The position numbers were made by a program, and so were the translations under genes. A DNA stretch of 64,000 nt from assembly GCA_017996175.1 (NCBI GenBank), contig JAGOHK010000005.1, forward strand, positions 1 through 64,000, written 5' to 3'. The notes beneath the pieces are model-generated. The model ran no database searches. It was not told where the DNA came from and saw only the letters and a program-made list of their open reading frames with translations. Positions 36,023 through 46,507 of the stretch are shown one piece after another; the first letter of the stretch is position 1, and the number at the start of each line of letters is the position of its first letter. The DNA comes from Leptospiraceae bacterium (lineage in GTDB: Bacteria > Spirochaetota > Leptospiria > Leptospirales > Leptospiraceae).

Positions 36023-37815
36023 CCAATTAGCACTCCTCTCTTCAAAAACCTGATTTCTTTTTTAAGAGAATTATATAGAATTTCTTTCTTTCGAGACTCA
36101 CTCAGATCTTTTTCATGGCGTCTGATATAAATCTCTGTTTTGCGAATCATTTGTTTTAGATAAGGAGTTTCCTCCAATTTGGTTTCTATTTTTTCCAGGA
36201 GATCCTCTGCATTGTTTCCCATTTCGGTATCTAAATATAGATTTAAGTTATCAATTTCTTTGAGGAAAACTTTTTTTAGTTCCTCACTACCAATATTTTC
36301 TGTACAATTTACTAACCAGGGCGGAAGTTTTCTCCAAGGGTAATCATGTGTTTTAATGGATTTAAATTTTAATAAAACATCGTTTGTACTAATATTTCTC
36401 ATATTTTCTATGAAAGACCCCTTATCACTTACGTTATAAATTTCAAGAGAAGTTGTTTTAGCAGATTCTTCAAACCAATGTTTATAGATTCCAAGTACAT
36501 AGTCCGTTAAGACTGTTCCCCCGTCACAAGCCTTTACAAACTTGGTTTCTCTTTTTCTAACTATTTCTTCGTTGATTTTTTCTAAACTTTTTTTGCGGTT
36601 AATGAGCGTTAACCATTTTTCGTTATGATGTGTTCCAGTGGAATGAATCTCACGACCCGTATAAGCCAAGTCCTGCCCGACTAAGTAGATTGGGGAAAAA
36701 CCCATTTGCCGCAAAATATCAAATGCACTCGTTGCAACACTCCCACCGGATTGTACATCTCCAATATCGCCTATCTTTTCTGTAACAATATCTCCTCCAG
36801 CAGTTACTTCTCTAAAGGGTTTACCAGAAGCGTCTACTTGGAATTTTGCGGTTAAAGAATGAATGATTGATTTAAAATTAAAATTTCGAAGTAGGTTAGG
36901 GGAAGTAACAAAATCAGCAAAGATGGGGATTTCAGAAAGATCTTCTCCTAAAAAATGAAAGTAGGAGTGTGTCTGAGCGTCAAGTGTCATAACTCCATCA
37001 GGAATAATTCCGAATTTTAAAAGAACTTTAAGCGCTGTATCACAGGCAAATAGAAATACTTTATCTCGGTTTTCTTTTATAAATTGGCATTGACTGCGTA
37101 AACTAGGTCCTGCCGAAACAAGAATTGCCGGTATTTCATTGTAATCCGCTAGACAATCTTTAAATTTAAAACGGGGGGGATTACTAGAATTATAGGTTAG
37201 TAAGTTAGAAATGGAGTTACGCACCCATATACGCTCGAACTCAAATTTGGTCAGTAGATCGCTCATCTTAGAAGAAAAGAGTTTACTTATTCTTCCTTCC
37301 ACATCGGCATAAAATTCTGGGAACAGTTGAATGCTTGGTTGGTTTCTGTAGAACTTAATACCAGATAGCCGCTCAATTGGGAGTGATTCAATATAGCCCC
37401 AAAGTAGATGTAAGATATTTTCTCCTAAAAATAAGTGTCTACCGGGAATATCCATCGCCGGGTAGAGAAATTTTTCCCAGAGGCAAGTTAAAATTTCTGC
37501 ACTAGCATCAATAAATAAAATGATTTGGTTTGCTGGAACTTTTTCGTTTAGAAGCTCAATGGTATGAGGATTTGCAAGTCCGAGTACTACCACCAAATCT
37601 GTTTTCTTAATTTGTTTTTCTCCAATAGAGCGTTGGCTCGAAGTTTTGGGAGCAATTGAGCTTGCCAAATTTTTCTGCCCTAGAGAGACATAGTATTCTT
37701 CTTTTAGGTTAACTTTTTTTAACAGATATTCGCTGGATTCCCTCTGAAAATAGCTAGAATACAGCTTCAAATACGGTTTTTTGGAAAATAATTCTTCTAA
37801 ATTTATTAGTGACAT
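36019..37815 (-). CDS. DUF115 (motility-associated, MptE-like) protein
   Basis: A 598-residue protein. The central region contains AILVSAGPSLRSQCQFIKEN followed by VMTLDAQ and GQDLAYTGREIHSTGTH, the core of DUF115/6-hydroxymethylpterin-pyrophosphokinase MptE-like proteins. In flagellated bacteria, larger DUF115 proteins are linked to flagellin or surface glycosylation (Maf-type). The N-terminal 190 residues and the charged C-terminal helix are outside the core. It is divergent from smc. Cytoplasmic; substrate unknown. Confidence 0.78.
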   Translation of the reverse strand: MSLINLEELFSKKPYLKLYSSYFQRESSEYLLKKVNLKEEYYVSLGQKNLASSIAPKTSSQRSIGEKQIKKTDLVVVLGLANPHTIELLNEKVPANQIILFIDASAEILTCLWEKFLYPAMDIPGRHLFLGENILHLLWGYIESLPIERLSGIKFYRNQPSIQLFPEFYADVEGRISKLFSSKMSDLLTKFEFERIWVRNSISNLLTYNSSNPPRFKFKDCLADYNEIPAILVSAGPSLRSQCQFIKENRDKVFLFACDTALKVLLKFGIIPDGVMTLDAQTHSYFHFLGEDLSEIPIFADFVTSPNLLRNFNFKSIIHSLTAKFQVDASGKPFREVTAGGDIVTEKIGDIGDVQSGGSVATSAFDILRQMGFSPIYLVGQDLAYTGREIHSTGTHHNEKWLTLINRKKSLEKINEEIVRKRETKFVKACDGGTVLTDYVLGIYKHWFEESAKTTSLEIYNVSDKGSFIENMRNISTNDVLLKFKSIKTHDYPWRKLPPWLVNCTENIGSEELKKVFLKEIDNLNLYLDTEMGNNAEDLLEKIETKLEETPYLKQMIRKTEIYIRRHEKDLSESRKKEILYNSLKKEIRFLKRGVLIG

Positions 37816-37919
37816 AATATCGGCTTCTTATAATGTACACCCTAGAGATTTGGTCAACCGGTTTTAAAAAAGAAAAAAGACCTTACTCGTAAGATTCAAA
37901 AGATTTTGGACAGATTGAG

Positions 37920-37945
37920 TTTACTTTCGCGGCAACGAAAGTAAA
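37920..37945 (+). promoter_or_regulatory. Perfect 10-bp hairpin in the smc leader
   Basis: TTTACTTTCG (37920-37929) pairs exactly with CGAAAGTAAA (37936-37945) around the six-base loop CGGCAA. It lies 49 bases before the smc ATG. No T-run follows, so it is more likely an RNA-level control or processing element than a terminator. Confidence 0.45.
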
Positions 37946-37994
37946 ACAAAGTCTGAGTCAACTCCATTTTATTTTTGATTATCAGGGGAATAAT

Positions 37995-40760
37995 ATGTAT
38001 TTAAAGAGCATGAATATTGTTGGATTCAAAACGTTTGCAGATGAAACTGAAGTAATTTTTGACCCGGGATTTACTGCGGTCGTGGGACCTAACGGTTCTG
38101 GAAAATCAAATATCGTAGATGCACTTCGTTGGGTTCTAGGTGAAAAATCCGCCAAAGGACTTAGGGGTGATAAGATGGAAGATGTAATATTCCATGGATC
38201 GGAAACGCGTGATCCTGCCGGTTTCTCCGAAGTAGCCGTCCATCTGGATAATAGCAATAAGACGTTCGCAATTGATTTCCCTACTGTTAAAATCACAAGA
38301 AGACTCTATCCAGATTTAACAAACGAATACTACATCAATAACGCTAGAGTACTTCGCAAGGATGTAGAAAAACTTTTAATGGATACCGGAATCGGAAAAG
38401 CTAGTTATTCTATCATGGAACAGGGTAGGGTAGAAGCAATATTAAACGCTAAACCAGAAGATAGAAGAGCTATATTTGATGAGGCTGCTGGAATTTCTAG
38501 ATTCAAAATGGATAGGGCAGAGACAGAAAAAAAATTAGAACTCACTTCCCAAAACCTTTTGCGCATAAGCGATATTATGTCCTCAATGGAAAAGGAGTTA
38601 GATCTAAAAAGTAAACAAGCAGAAAGAGCTAAAAATTACTTTGAACTAAAAAATAAACTTACTGAAGCTGACAAAAATATACGTTATTTAAAATTAAAAA
38701 GTTTAAAAACTCGTTCCAAAAAAGTAGAAGCTGAGCTTGTTGAGATTAAGAAAAAAAATGATGATCTCATGTCTAGAATGAGTGATGATGCAAAACTCAT
38801 TGAAGAAAGAGAAAAATTTCGTTACGAAATGGAACAAAAAATTTCCGAGATTGACAAAAAACTTTTAGACTTTCTATCTCAAAAAGAAATTCAAAGAGAA
38901 AAAATTGAAAAAAATAAAAGTATCATCCACGAATTTGACCAACGTATAGATGAACTTCGTACGAATTTAGAAAGTGAAATTACACGTATGGAAAATGCAG
39001 AGTCTGAATACAACCAGTTACTTTCACTCAGTGAAAATCTGACTAAAATGATTGAAATGACTCTTACCAATGTAGAGAAATTTTCTGCAGATAAGAAGGA
39101 CATCGAAATTCAAATAGATGATGAATTAAAAAATATTCAAAACTACCAAGAAATCATTGGTTCTAATGATAAAAAACATAATATACTTCGAGAAAAATTA
39201 AAAGATAGTATTCTCTCTCTAATCAACCAAATCGAAGAGAAAAAAAGGGACGCAGAAAAATCAGAAGGCAAAAGAGAAGAACTCAGAAGATTCTTAATTT
39301 CTTCTTTAGATGATAATATCGAGAAGATCAATGAAATTCTTAGTGGAAATATAACATCTGAGCGGGTAACGGAAATTTTGCGAGAAATGAATTTACTTTC
39401 GTTTAGAGAAAATTTAAAAGACTTTATTGAAATGGAAGATGTGTTTCGTGATATTTTACTCGATAAAGATGGGCTTCTTGCTAAAAAAGAAAGTATAGAT
39501 TCCGAAATTGAAGATTTGATTTTAGAAAATGAAAATCTTTCTAGAAAAATTAAAGATGCAAATTTAAATATTGAGACTCTTAGGAATTCGCTCGAAGAAA
39601 AAAAAGTAGAAATTGTAAAATTAGAAAAAAGTATTTTAGAGATGGAAGGTAAAAATGCCTCTGCCCTAGATGCCAGGGACAAAGAACTTAGAATTAAACA
39701 TGAAGCAGGAGAAAGAATTTCTAATTTCCAAAAGTCGATTGAAAATCTGCAAACCAAAAAAGTCACCTATCAAGACGAAGTAAAAATTTTAGAAGAACAA
39801 ATTGAAAAATCGTATACTGAATTTTTAGGAATGAGTAAAACTCTAGAGGCAGAGAAAGAACAACTGAAAAATCTTTTTTCTGAGATTCAAAATTTAAAGT
39901 CCTCCTCTCAAGCAGACCAAGAGGAGTTTAAGTCTATTATCCCCATGATGAGTGATTTAGAAAGGAAAACATCTGCACTCCGTGTTCAATTAGATACTTT
40001 TAATGAAGAGTTATATAACGATTATTCGATGAGTGATGTAGAGTTAGAAGAAGAAAAATCATCTCTCACTTTAAAACAAGAGGCTGAAGATACTAAACTT
40101 CGAGAAATTAAATCCGAAATGCAATTGCTTGGATCGATTAATCCTCTTGCAGTAGAAGAATACAATAATGTAAAAGAAATTTACGACCATCATAAAAAAC
40201 AAAAAGATGATATTGAGAAAAGTAAAGATGCAATCTTAGAAGTTCTAAAAAATATCAATATTGAATCTGAAAAACTTTTTACTGAGACGTTTGAACTTAT
40301 TAAACAAAATTTCCAAGAAACATTTTCCACTTTATTCAATGGTGGACGTGCAACTATTGAACTAACTGAAAAAGAAGATAAACTTAATTCTGGAATCGAG
40401 ATCATTGCCGAACCCCCTGGAAAACATGTTCAGAATTTAAAACTTTTATCCGGTGGAGAAAAGTCGATGACGGTTATAGCCCTGTTATTCGCTATTTACA
40501 TGGTAAAACCTTCTCCATTTTGTTTTCTAGATGAGATTGATGCCGCACTCGATGAAGTAAATAAAATTCGTTTCTGTCAGATTTTAGATAAGTTTAAAGA
40601 CGTGAGTCAGTTTATCGTGATTACCCACGCACCTCCAACGATTTCTCGTGCCAATGCAATTTTTGGTGTGACTAGCTCTGAGCCGGGAGTTTCTAAAGTA
40701 ATCTCTCTTAAAGTTGAAGAAGCAAAACAGTTTGCTAAAAAAATGCAACAGGCAGTCTAA
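37995..40760 (+). CDS. smc: Chromosome partition protein SMC, short form
   Basis: A 921-residue SMC ATPase. The head has Walker [21 protein letters not shown] near residue 33, and the C-terminal head has [10 protein letters not shown] and Walker [14 protein letters not shown]. Two coiled-coil arms of about 270 residues flank a central non-coil segment of only about 65 residues (around 435-505), where canonical SMCs carry a hinge of roughly 150 residues with glycine-rich motifs. The total is 200-250 residues shorter than Bacillus SMC. Shortened SMCs are known in spirochaetes. It organises and segregates chromosomes, normally with ScpA/ScpB (not seen here). The next gene, thiG, starts eight bases later. 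Confidence 0.9.
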   Translation: MYLKSMNIVGFKTFADETEVIFDPGFTAVVGPNGSGKSNIVDALRWVLGEKSAKGLRGDKMEDVIFHGSETRDPAGFSEVAVHLDNSNKTFAIDFPTVKITRRLYPDLTNEYYINNARVLRKDVEKLLMDTGIGKASYSIMEQGRVEAILNAKPEDRRAIFDEAAGISRFKMDRAETEKKLELTSQNLLRISDIMSSMEKELDLKSKQAERAKNYFELKNKLTEADKNIRYLKLKSLKTRSKKVEAELVEIKKKNDDLMSRMSDDAKLIEEREKFRYEMEQKISEIDKKLLDFLSQKEIQREKIEKNKSIIHEFDQRIDELRTNLESEITRMENAESEYNQLLSLSENLTKMIEMTLTNVEKFSADKKDIEIQIDDELKNIQNYQEIIGSNDKKHNILREKLKDSILSLINQIEEKKRDAEKSEGKREELRRFLISSLDDNIEKINEILSGNITSERVTEILREMNLLSFRENLKDFIEMEDVFRDILLDKDGLLAKKESIDSEIEDLILENENLSRKIKDANLNIETLRNSLEEKKVEIVKLEKSILEMEGKNASALDARDKELRIKHEAGERISNFQKSIENLQTKKVTYQDEVKILEEQIEKSYTEFLGMSKTLEAEKEQLKNLFSEIQNLKSSSQADQEEFKSIIPMMSDLERKTSALRVQLDTFNEELYNDYSMSDVELEEEKSSLTLKQEAEDTKLREIKSEMQLLGSINPLAVEEYNNVKEIYDHHKKQKDDIEKSKDAILEVLKNINIESEKLFTETFELIKQNFQETFSTLFNGGRATIELTEKEDKLNSGIEIIAEPPGKHVQNLKLLSGGEKSMTVIALLFAIYMVKPSPFCFLDEIDAALDEVNKIRFCQILDKFKDVSQFIVITHAPPTISRANAIFGVTSSEPGVSKVISLKVEEAKQFAKKMQQAV

Positions 40761-40768
40761 AATTTAGA

Positions 40769-41590
40769 GTGAGTAATTTAAAAGAAACAAATCAAGATTT
40801 TTTAGAAATGGGTGGAAGAAAGTTCCACTCAAGGCTTTTTGTTGGGACCGGTAAATTTTCTTCTTCGGAAGAAATGCGTTATGCGATATTAGCTGCCGAA
40901 ACAGAAATTGTAACAGTTGCATTAAGACGAGTAGATTTAGAATCTAAAGAAGACGATATACTTTCATCCATTGATAGAAGTAAAATTTTACTTCTTCCTA
41001 ATACGAGTGGTGCTCGAAATGCTATTGAGGCAGTGCGTTTAGCAAAATTAGCTCGCTCTCTTGGTGCTGGAGATTGGGTTAAATTAGAAGTAGTCCCTGA
41101 TCCGATTTATTTACTCCCTGATCCTATAGAATCTTTAAAGGCTGCCATCGAATTAGTAAAAGATGGATTCAAAGTTATGCCTTATATTAATGCAGACCCT
41201 GTTTTATGTAAACACTTAGAAGAAGCAGGATGTGTTTGTGTAATGCCTCTAGGTTCTCCGATTGGCTCTAATCTAGGAATTAAAAATCGCGCAAATATTG
41301 AAATGATCATTGCTCAATCCAACGTTCCCGTTGTTGTAGATGCTGGGCTAGGTGAGCCTTCTCACGCAGCAGAGGCAATGGAAATGGGAGCGGACGCGGT
41401 GCTTGTAAATACTGCAATTGCAATTGGAAAAAATCCGTCGAAAATCGCAGAGGCTTTTAAGCTTGCGACTATCGCAGGTAGACTTTCTTATTTGTATAGA
41501 GGAAGACGGGTGCAGGGAAATTTTTCGATTAAGGCTAATGCCTCTAGTCCGCTAACCGGATTTTTAAACGAGGAAGAGCGTGTTTCTTGA
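40769..41590 (+). CDS. thiG: Thiazole synthase ThiG
   Basis: A 273-residue TIM-barrel enzyme forming the thiazole phosphate moiety of thiamine from deoxyxylulose phosphate, dehydroglycine and ThiS-thiocarboxylate. Motifs include [34 protein letters not shown] (with the Schiff-base Lys), [13 protein letters not shown] and [20 protein letters not shown]. The start codon is GTG. It is eight bases after smc and overlaps thiH by 11 bases. No thiS is adjacent. Confidence 0.94.
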   Translation: MSNLKETNQDFLEMGGRKFHSRLFVGTGKFSSSEEMRYAILAAETEIVTVALRRVDLESKEDDILSSIDRSKILLLPNTSGARNAIEAVRLAKLARSLGAGDWVKLEVVPDPIYLLPDPIESLKAAIELVKDGFKVMPYINADPVLCKHLEEAGCVCVMPLGSPIGSNLGIKNRANIEMIIAQSNVPVVVDAGLGEPSHAAEAMEMGADAVLVNTAIAIGKNPSKIAEAFKLATIAGRLSYLYRGRRVQGNFSIKANASSPLTGFLNEEERVS

Positions 41591-42695
41591 AAGATTTTCG
41601 CAATTTGATTTTTCTAAAAGTATTGAACTTGTAAAATCAAAATCTAAACAAGAAGTTGAGATTGCATTATCTAGAATTATTAATTCAGAAAGATTAGAGT
41701 TTAACGACTATATATCCCTTATTTCCCCCCATGCAGATTTTTACTTAGAAGAAATGGCAACTCTTTCCAAAGAAATTACGGAAGAGAGATTTGGGAAAAC
41801 GATTCTTATGTATATGCCAATGTATCTTTCTAATGAATGTAGATCTTCTTGTTTGTATTGCGGGTTTAGTTTCGAAAATAAAATAAAACGCAAAACTCTT
41901 TCCTTCGATGAAATTAGACAGGAAGCAAAAATTATTTTCGCAAAAGGAATCAGGCATATTTTAATTTTAACGGGCGAAGATTATTCTAAGACTCCTCTGT
42001 CGTATTTGATCGAATCTGTAAAAATTTTGAAAGAGTATTTCTCCTCTGTATCAATAGAAATTTATCCTATGGATACTGAAGATTATCTGCAATTGATCGA
42101 AGCAGGTGTAGACGGACTTGCACTTTATCAAGAAACATACAATTCGGAAACCTATCAAAAATATCATTTACGCGGTATTAAAAAAAATATGAATTATAGA
42201 TTAAATGGTCCAGATAGAGGAGGTCTTGCAGGTTTTCGAAAAATTGGAATAGGGGCACTTTTAGGACTTTCAAACCCACTTGGAGAAATGTTTTTTCTGG
42301 GTTTACACACTTCGCATTTATTAACAGAATACTGGAAAACTTCAATTCAGGTTTCGCTTCCTCGCATGAGACCAGCAGAGGGAGATTTTAATGAAGTTGT
42401 TAACGTGAATGATAGGGAGTTTTTACGATTTATTTTTGCGATTCGTTTGTATTTTAAAGATGTAGGAATCGTTTTATCTACAAGAGAAAATAAAAAATTG
42501 CGAGATAATTTAATTGGGCTTGGAATAACAACTATGTCTGCGGAATCAAAAACTGAACCAGGGGGTTACAGTGGTAGTGGTGCTCTTGCGCAATTTGAAA
42601 CAGAGGATAAAAGAAGTTTAAAAGAAGTGATGTTTTCTATAAAACAAAAAGGATACGATCCTGTTTTAAAAGACTTTGATTCTGCATTAATGTAA
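41580..42695 (+). CDS. thiH: Tyrosine lyase ThiH (radical SAM)
   Basis: A 371-residue radical SAM enzyme that cleaves tyrosine to dehydroglycine and p-cresol, feeding ThiG. The cluster motif [10 protein letters not shown] gives Cys-87, Cys-91 and Cys-94 (CX3CX2C). [20 protein letters not shown] and [18 protein letters not shown] are typical of ThiH. The start is GTG at 41580, inside thiG. Using ThiH rather than glycine oxidase suggests oxygen-sensitive thiamine synthesis. Confidence 0.94.
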   Translation: MFLERFSQFDFSKSIELVKSKSKQEVEIALSRIINSERLEFNDYISLISPHADFYLEEMATLSKEITEERFGKTILMYMPMYLSNECRSSCLYCGFSFENKIKRKTLSFDEIRQEAKIIFAKGIRHILILTGEDYSKTPLSYLIESVKILKEYFSSVSIEIYPMDTEDYLQLIEAGVDGLALYQETYNSETYQKYHLRGIKKNMNYRLNGPDRGGLAGFRKIGIGALLGLSNPLGEMFFLGLHTSHLLTEYWKTSIQVSLPRMRPAEGDFNEVVNVNDREFLRFIFAIRLYFKDVGIVLSTRENKKLRDNLIGLGITTMSAESKTEPGGYSGSGALAQFETEDKRSLKEVMFSIKQKGYDPVLKDFDSALM

Positions 42696-42705
42696 TTTTT
42701 TTTGA

Positions 42706-42733
42706 AAGTGCTTCGTAATGAAACGAAGCACTT
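42706..42733. terminator. Perfect 11-bp hairpin terminator between convergent genes
   Basis: AAGTGCTTCGT (42706-42716) and ACGAAGCACTT (42723-42733) form a perfect stem with loop AATGAA. On the plus strand a T-rich stretch follows within about 15 bases, and on the 5' side lies a T8 run. It serves thiH and possibly the convergent Cys-rich gene. Confidence 0.7.
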
Positions 42734-42740
42734 AAGAGGT

Positions 42741-43025
42741 TTACTTTTTTTTAGACTCGTAACTATTTTTAATACATAAAGCAAAATTCATACATGAATT
42801 TTGGCTCGAGTCGTAACAGGCTAACACGTCTCTTGCTTTTTTCTTACAAGTATTTAAACAGCCGTCTTTCATTCTCTTAATCTCTGCTGCTGTAGCCGTT
42901 TTTCCTTTGTTCATTTCCCGCGTACATTCCATAAATTTTTCGCAAGCTGGTTCACATTTTGGATCGATTGCCCATAGTGATGAGGAAAGTGTGAGGACCA
43001 AAAGAGAGGAAAAAATGAGTTTCAT
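42741..43025 (-). CDS. Secreted Cys-rich protein
   Basis: A 94-residue protein with a clear signal peptide ending SSLWA. The mature part has eight cysteines in CxxxC/CxxxxxxC-like pairs (CEPACEKFMEC, CLNTCKKKARDVLAC, CMNFALC), suggesting a disulphide-stabilised helical hairpin in the periplasm. The type resembles small Cys-rich proteins of Leptospira. Function unknown. It lies just downstream of the tRNA on the same strand. Confidence 0.75.
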   Translation of the reverse strand: MKLIFSSLLVLTLSSSLWAIDPKCEPACEKFMECTREMNKGKTATAAEIKRMKDGCLNTCKKKARDVLACYDSSQNSCMNFALCIKNSYESKKK

Positions 43026-43047
43026 AATTGTCTCCTTGAAAGTTTCG

Positions 43048-43121
<74 letters not shown>

Positions 43122-43137
43122 GTAAACTATCTATAAC

Positions 43138-43165
43138 CTTATTTTTAAAATGCCTATACTGTCAA
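43138..43165 (-). promoter_or_regulatory. Candidate promoter for the tRNA-Met gene
   Basis: On the minus strand TTGACA (43160-43165) is followed after 16 bases by AATAAG (43138-43143). The predicted start lies about 10 bases before the mature tRNA 5' end. Confidence 0.45.
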
Positions 43166-43209
43166 AACAAAATAGGTATTTACTACATCGGAAAGATTAG
43201 CTTTTTATG

Positions 43210-43238
43210 TAGAAAAAGAAAGCATTTTTCTTTTTCTA
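43210..43238. terminator. 12-bp A/T-rich hairpin downstream of the histidine kinase
   Basis: TAGAAAAAGAAA (43210-43221) pairs perfectly with TTTCTTTTTCTA (43227-43238), loop GCATT. It lies just after the minus-strand histidine kinase stop. A T8 run follows on the plus strand; on the minus strand the stem itself ends in a T-rich arm. Confidence 0.5.
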
Positions 43239-43262
43239 ATTTTTTTTAAAACTCTAGATAAT

Positions 43263-44468
43263 TTATTTTTTTTTGTAATATTTTGCAATAGCATTGTAAA
43301 GCTCATTCGGGTTAAAAGGCTTTGTAAGATACTCATTCATTCCAGCTTGTTCGACTTTACTTTTTGTTTCCAGTAAGACAGAAGCCGTTAGTGCTATAAT
43401 TGGAATTTCTTTTATCGCAGGGTTTTCTTTTTCTCTAATACGAATGGCTGCTGTATAGCCATCCATCTCTGGCATTTGTAAGTCCATTAGGATTAGGTCA
43501 TACTTATTTTCTTCTAGTTTTTTTAGACAGATAATTCCATTTTCTGCAACATCAGTCTCTACCTCCCATTTTTGGAGATACCGCACTGCAACTTTTTGAT
43601 TGCTAATATTATCTTCTACTAAAAGTATTTTTAATCCTCGTAAATTTTTATCACTTTGAGTTACTTCGATGACCTTTACTTCCTTAACTTGTAATAGTGG
43701 TACATGAAAAAATAAACTAAAAGAAAATTTTGATCCCATACCGACCTGGCTTTCAACGAAGAGGTTACTCTCCATTAAGTTCAAAAGTTTTTTTGAAATA
43801 GCAAGACCTAAACCAGACCCGCCATATATACGACTGATTGATTTTTCCCCTTGAACAAAACTGTAAAAAATTTTTTCAAGCTGATTTTCTGGGATTCCTA
43901 TTCCTGTATCCAGAACTGAAAATTCTAATTCAACTAGATTCGCCTTTTTACTTTTAAATTGAACGTTAACAGAGACAGAACCTTCCATTGTAAATTTTAT
44001 CGCATTACTAATTAGGTTTGTTAGTATCTGCGTTATGCGTAAAGAGTCTCCGATAACTGGCTTAGGAATTTGAGGATCAATCTGTATCGCAAAGTTAATT
44101 TTTTTTTCATTTATCGCAGGAGCAAAATTTTTCTCTATTCGCTTAAGAAGTTCATTTAAATCTATTTCAATTTCTTCTAACTCTATAGAGTTTGAAGAAA
44201 TTCTTGAATATTGTAATACATCATTCAGTAGCTTAAGTAAATTTTCCGCTGAGAATTTTAAGCCTTTATAGAAATCAGTTTCTTTTTTATTTGCGTTTTC
44301 TTCAAGGTAAATATTTATCATACCAAGAATTGCGTTAACTGGAGATCGGATTTCATGGCTGATACTCGAAATAAATAGATTTCTATTTTCAGCCAATTCC
44401 AAGGCAGCATCTCGTTCTTTTTTAACTTTTTCAAGTTCCTTTAAAAGGTTTTCTAATTCTGTATCCAT
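43263..44468 (-). CDS. Soluble hybrid histidine kinase with C-terminal receiver
   Basis: A 401-residue cytoplasmic signalling protein. After a short coiled coil comes HisKA with SSISHEIRSP (phospho-His-38), then HATPase_c with NLISNAIKF, DTGIGIPE and GSGLGLAIS. The C-terminal receiver from about residue 283 has VEDNISNQ, phospho-Asp in LMDLQMPEMDG, LTAS and KPF. There is no input or membrane domain, so signals probably reach it through a partner. Its ATG overlaps the upstream stop by one base, so it belongs to a hemB-ADC-kinase operon. Confidence 0.9.
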   Translation of the reverse strand: MDTELENLLKELEKVKKERDAALELAENRNLFISSISHEIRSPVNAILGMINIYLEENANKKETDFYKGLKFSAENLLKLLNDVLQYSRISSNSIELEEIEIDLNELLKRIEKNFAPAINEKKINFAIQIDPQIPKPVIGDSLRITQILTNLISNAIKFTMEGSVSVNVQFKSKKANLVELEFSVLDTGIGIPENQLEKIFYSFVQGEKSISRIYGGSGLGLAISKKLLNLMESNLFVESQVGMGSKFSFSLFFHVPLLQVKEVKVIEVTQSDKNLRGLKILLVEDNISNQKVAVRYLQKWEVETDVAENGIICLKKLEENKYDLILMDLQMPEMDGYTAAIRIREKENPAIKEIPIIALTASVLLETKSKVEQAGMNEYLTKPFNPNELYNAIAKYYKKK

Positions 44469-45139
44469 TAAAAAATCTCCGGTATAGGAAAAGTAATATT
44501 AAACTCATTCACTGAAAGTCCGAAATGAAATTTAGAATTTTTATTTATATCGACAAAGAATTTTTCATTAGATGACAAGTTGTTTATTTTTGAAAAATAT
44601 GCTTTTCCGTGCCCGCTAAACTTTGTTCGAATGAATTGATTTGCCTCTGATTTTTGTAAAAGAGATACTGGATAAATTTTAGTCGTTACAGGAAATGGGA
44701 AAAGAATTTTTGTAAAATTTGCATCCAATATGTTTTGATTATCTTTAGTAGTTATTGTGATACCAGTTGTATTTTTGTCTTTTGTCCATTTAAAATTTGC
44801 ATATTCTTTGGGAATTGCCCAGTTTCGTCTACCTTCTTGAATCGACATTTCACTTGATACATAAATCTTGGAAATACGTTTATGTAACTTTGGTTTTGAT
44901 TTTAAAGGATCCTTATATTTGAAATCGCCCGGAATAAATAGTAATTCGAAGTAAGGTCCTACATCGGAAGATTCATAGTTTACGATCATACAAGCTCCGA
45001 ATCCGCCCGCATATTCATTCTTATCCTCTTCGGTCAAAAATCCATTTTTTATAATTTCTTTTTCGTTTGCCAGAAAAGGAATTATAAATCCTTCTCCGTA
45101 TAATTTCCATGGTGGCGGGTAATGTAAAGTATCTTCCAT
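44468..45139 (-). CDS. Acetoacetate-decarboxylase-like protein
   Basis: About 223 residues. The N-terminal PPPWKLYGEGFIIPF and the mid-region GRRNWAIPKEYANFKWT resemble the acetoacetate decarboxylase (ADC) superfamily, in which a Lys can form a Schiff base. Whether the catalytic Lys is present I cannot confirm. ATG 45139 follows AAGGA and is 11 bases after the hemB stop; the frame extending to 45232 would lie within hemB. Substrate unknown. Confidence 0.6.
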   Translation of the reverse strand: MEDTLHYPPPWKLYGEGFIIPFLANEKEIIKNGFLTEEDKNEYAGGFGACMIVNYESSDVGPYFELLFIPGDFKYKDPLKSKPKLHKRISKIYVSSEMSIQEGRRNWAIPKEYANFKWTKDKNTTGITITTKDNQNILDANFTKILFPFPVTTKIYPVSLLQKSEANQFIRTKFSGHGKAYFSKINNLSSNEKFFVDINKNSKFHFGLSVNEFNITFPIPEIF

Positions 45140-45150
45140 ATTTCCTTCTT

Positions 45151-46125
45151 CTATGTATTTAATTTTGCAAAGTCTTTTGCGAAGTAGGTAATGATAATGT
45201 CTGCACCAGCACGTTTTATCGCTGTTAGGCACTCTATCATTGCTTTTTTTTCATCTAGCCAACCTAATTTTGCCGCCGCTTTAATCATCGAGTATTCACC
45301 ACTAACGTTATAAGCAACTACTGGAATTGGAAAATTTTGTTTAATGGACTGAATTATATCTAAATAGGCTAATGCCGGTTTAACCATAAGGTAATCTGCG
45401 CCTTCTTGAAAATCAAGCTCTGCTTCAAGTAAAGCTTCTTTTGTATTACGAAAATCCATTTGGTAGGTTTTTTTATCTCCCGATTTTGGTGCAGAGGATA
45501 GTGCATCACGGAAAGGTCCATAGAAACTACTCGCATACTTTGCAGTATATGACATGATTGAAATATCCGTGTAACCGTTCATGTCTAAAATTTCTCTTAA
45601 ATAACCAACACGTCCATCCATCATATCGGAGGGACCGAGAATATCCGCACCTGCCTCTACTTGGGCTAATGCCATTTTGCCGAGTATTGGAAGAGTTTCA
45701 TCATTTAAAATTTTCCCATTTTCAACCATCCCATCATGACCATCGGAGCTATATGGATCCATTGCTACATCGGTTATGATTGTGACTTCGGGAAATTCTT
45801 TCTTTATGGAACGGATCATATTTATATAAAGACTATTTTTTTTATAGCTTAAACTTGCTTTTCTATCTTTAAATTTTTCTTCGATTTGCGGAAATAGAAT
45901 AAAATTTTTAATTCCAAGCTTTAAAGAATTTTCTACTTCTTCTAAAACAAAATCTGGCGATAAACGAAAGAAATCCGGCATAGACTGAATCTCTGTCTTC
46001 GTTTGTTTTCCTTCTTGTATGAAAATCGGATGAATCAGTTGAGCGGTATTCAAAGTTGTCTCTGCCACCATATCTCGGATAAAACTTGATTTTCTATTTC
46101 TTCTGGGTCTTCTTAGTATATCCAT
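45151..46125 (-). CDS. hemB: Delta-aminolevulinic acid dehydratase HemB
   Basis: A 324-residue enzyme condensing two aminolevulinates to porphobilinogen in haem and cobalamin precursor synthesis. Key segments: the N-terminal RRPRRNR, LFPQIEEKFKDRKA, ITDVAMDPYSSDGHDG, the first Schiff-base Lys in MSYTAKYASSFYGPFR, and the second in YLMVKPALAYLDII. In the metal-site region the first Cys of the classic zinc site is replaced (VAMDPYSSDGH rather than DVCxCxYTxHGHxG), so it is likely a magnesium-type enzyme. Confidence 0.93.
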   Translation of the reverse strand: MDILRRPRRNRKSSFIRDMVAETTLNTAQLIHPIFIQEGKQTKTEIQSMPDFFRLSPDFVLEEVENSLKLGIKNFILFPQIEEKFKDRKASLSYKKNSLYINMIRSIKKEFPEVTIITDVAMDPYSSDGHDGMVENGKILNDETLPILGKMALAQVEAGADILGPSDMMDGRVGYLREILDMNGYTDISIMSYTAKYASSFYGPFRDALSSAPKSGDKKTYQMDFRNTKEALLEAELDFQEGADYLMVKPALAYLDIIQSIKQNFPIPVVAYNVSGEYSMIKAAAKLGWLDEKKAMIECLTAIKRAGADIIITYFAKDFAKLNT

Positions 46126-46213
46126 TATACCAATTGGCTCTCTGGGTTTGAATTATCGATTAAAAAATTTACATTACAATAAAAATAGGATTAGATTTAC
46201 TGTCCTAGATATT

Positions 46214-46507
46214 ATGAATTCTATTTTAACAAATCTAAAAAAAAATCTATTCTACTTTTTGCTCCTATTTTTCTCTTTATCACGATGTGGTAGTATTGAA
46301 AGTGAAAAATCCTATTGTGAAAAGCAGGCAGAAAAGTATTTTTTTTTGTGTTTAATTAATGTTGCAGGATCCCCAAATTATTTTGGAAATGCTGACCTTG
46401 CGTCTGCGGAAGTTCAATCCTATTCACAGGCTTTTTGCATTGCAGAATACAATAGAAAATTAAAGTGTCCAGATAAAAAGACATACAGACCGCACCGAAC
46501 TGATTGA
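46214..46507 (+). CDS. Small five-cysteine lipoprotein
   Basis: About 97 residues; signal LFYFLLLFFSLSRC with Cys as the lipid site. The mature part has five Cys, ending C-x9-C (CIAEYNRKLKC), matching the protein at 19044-19301. Role unknown. I prefer ATG 46214; an in-frame start at 46148 would add 22 basic residues and remove the promoter space from hemB. Its stop overlaps the next gene's TTG start by four bases. Confidence 0.6.
   Translation: MNSILTNLKKNLFYFLLLFFSLSRCGSIESEKSYCEKQAEKYFFLCLINVAGSPNYFGNADLASAEVQSYSQAFCIAEYNRKLKCPDKKTYRPHRTD

Noticed and set aside
39143-39766. Long minus-strand open frame (207 codons) opposite smc
   Set aside because: It is a low-complexity Ser/Phe/Leu shadow of the coiled-coil reading frame, without an RBS or recognisable domain.
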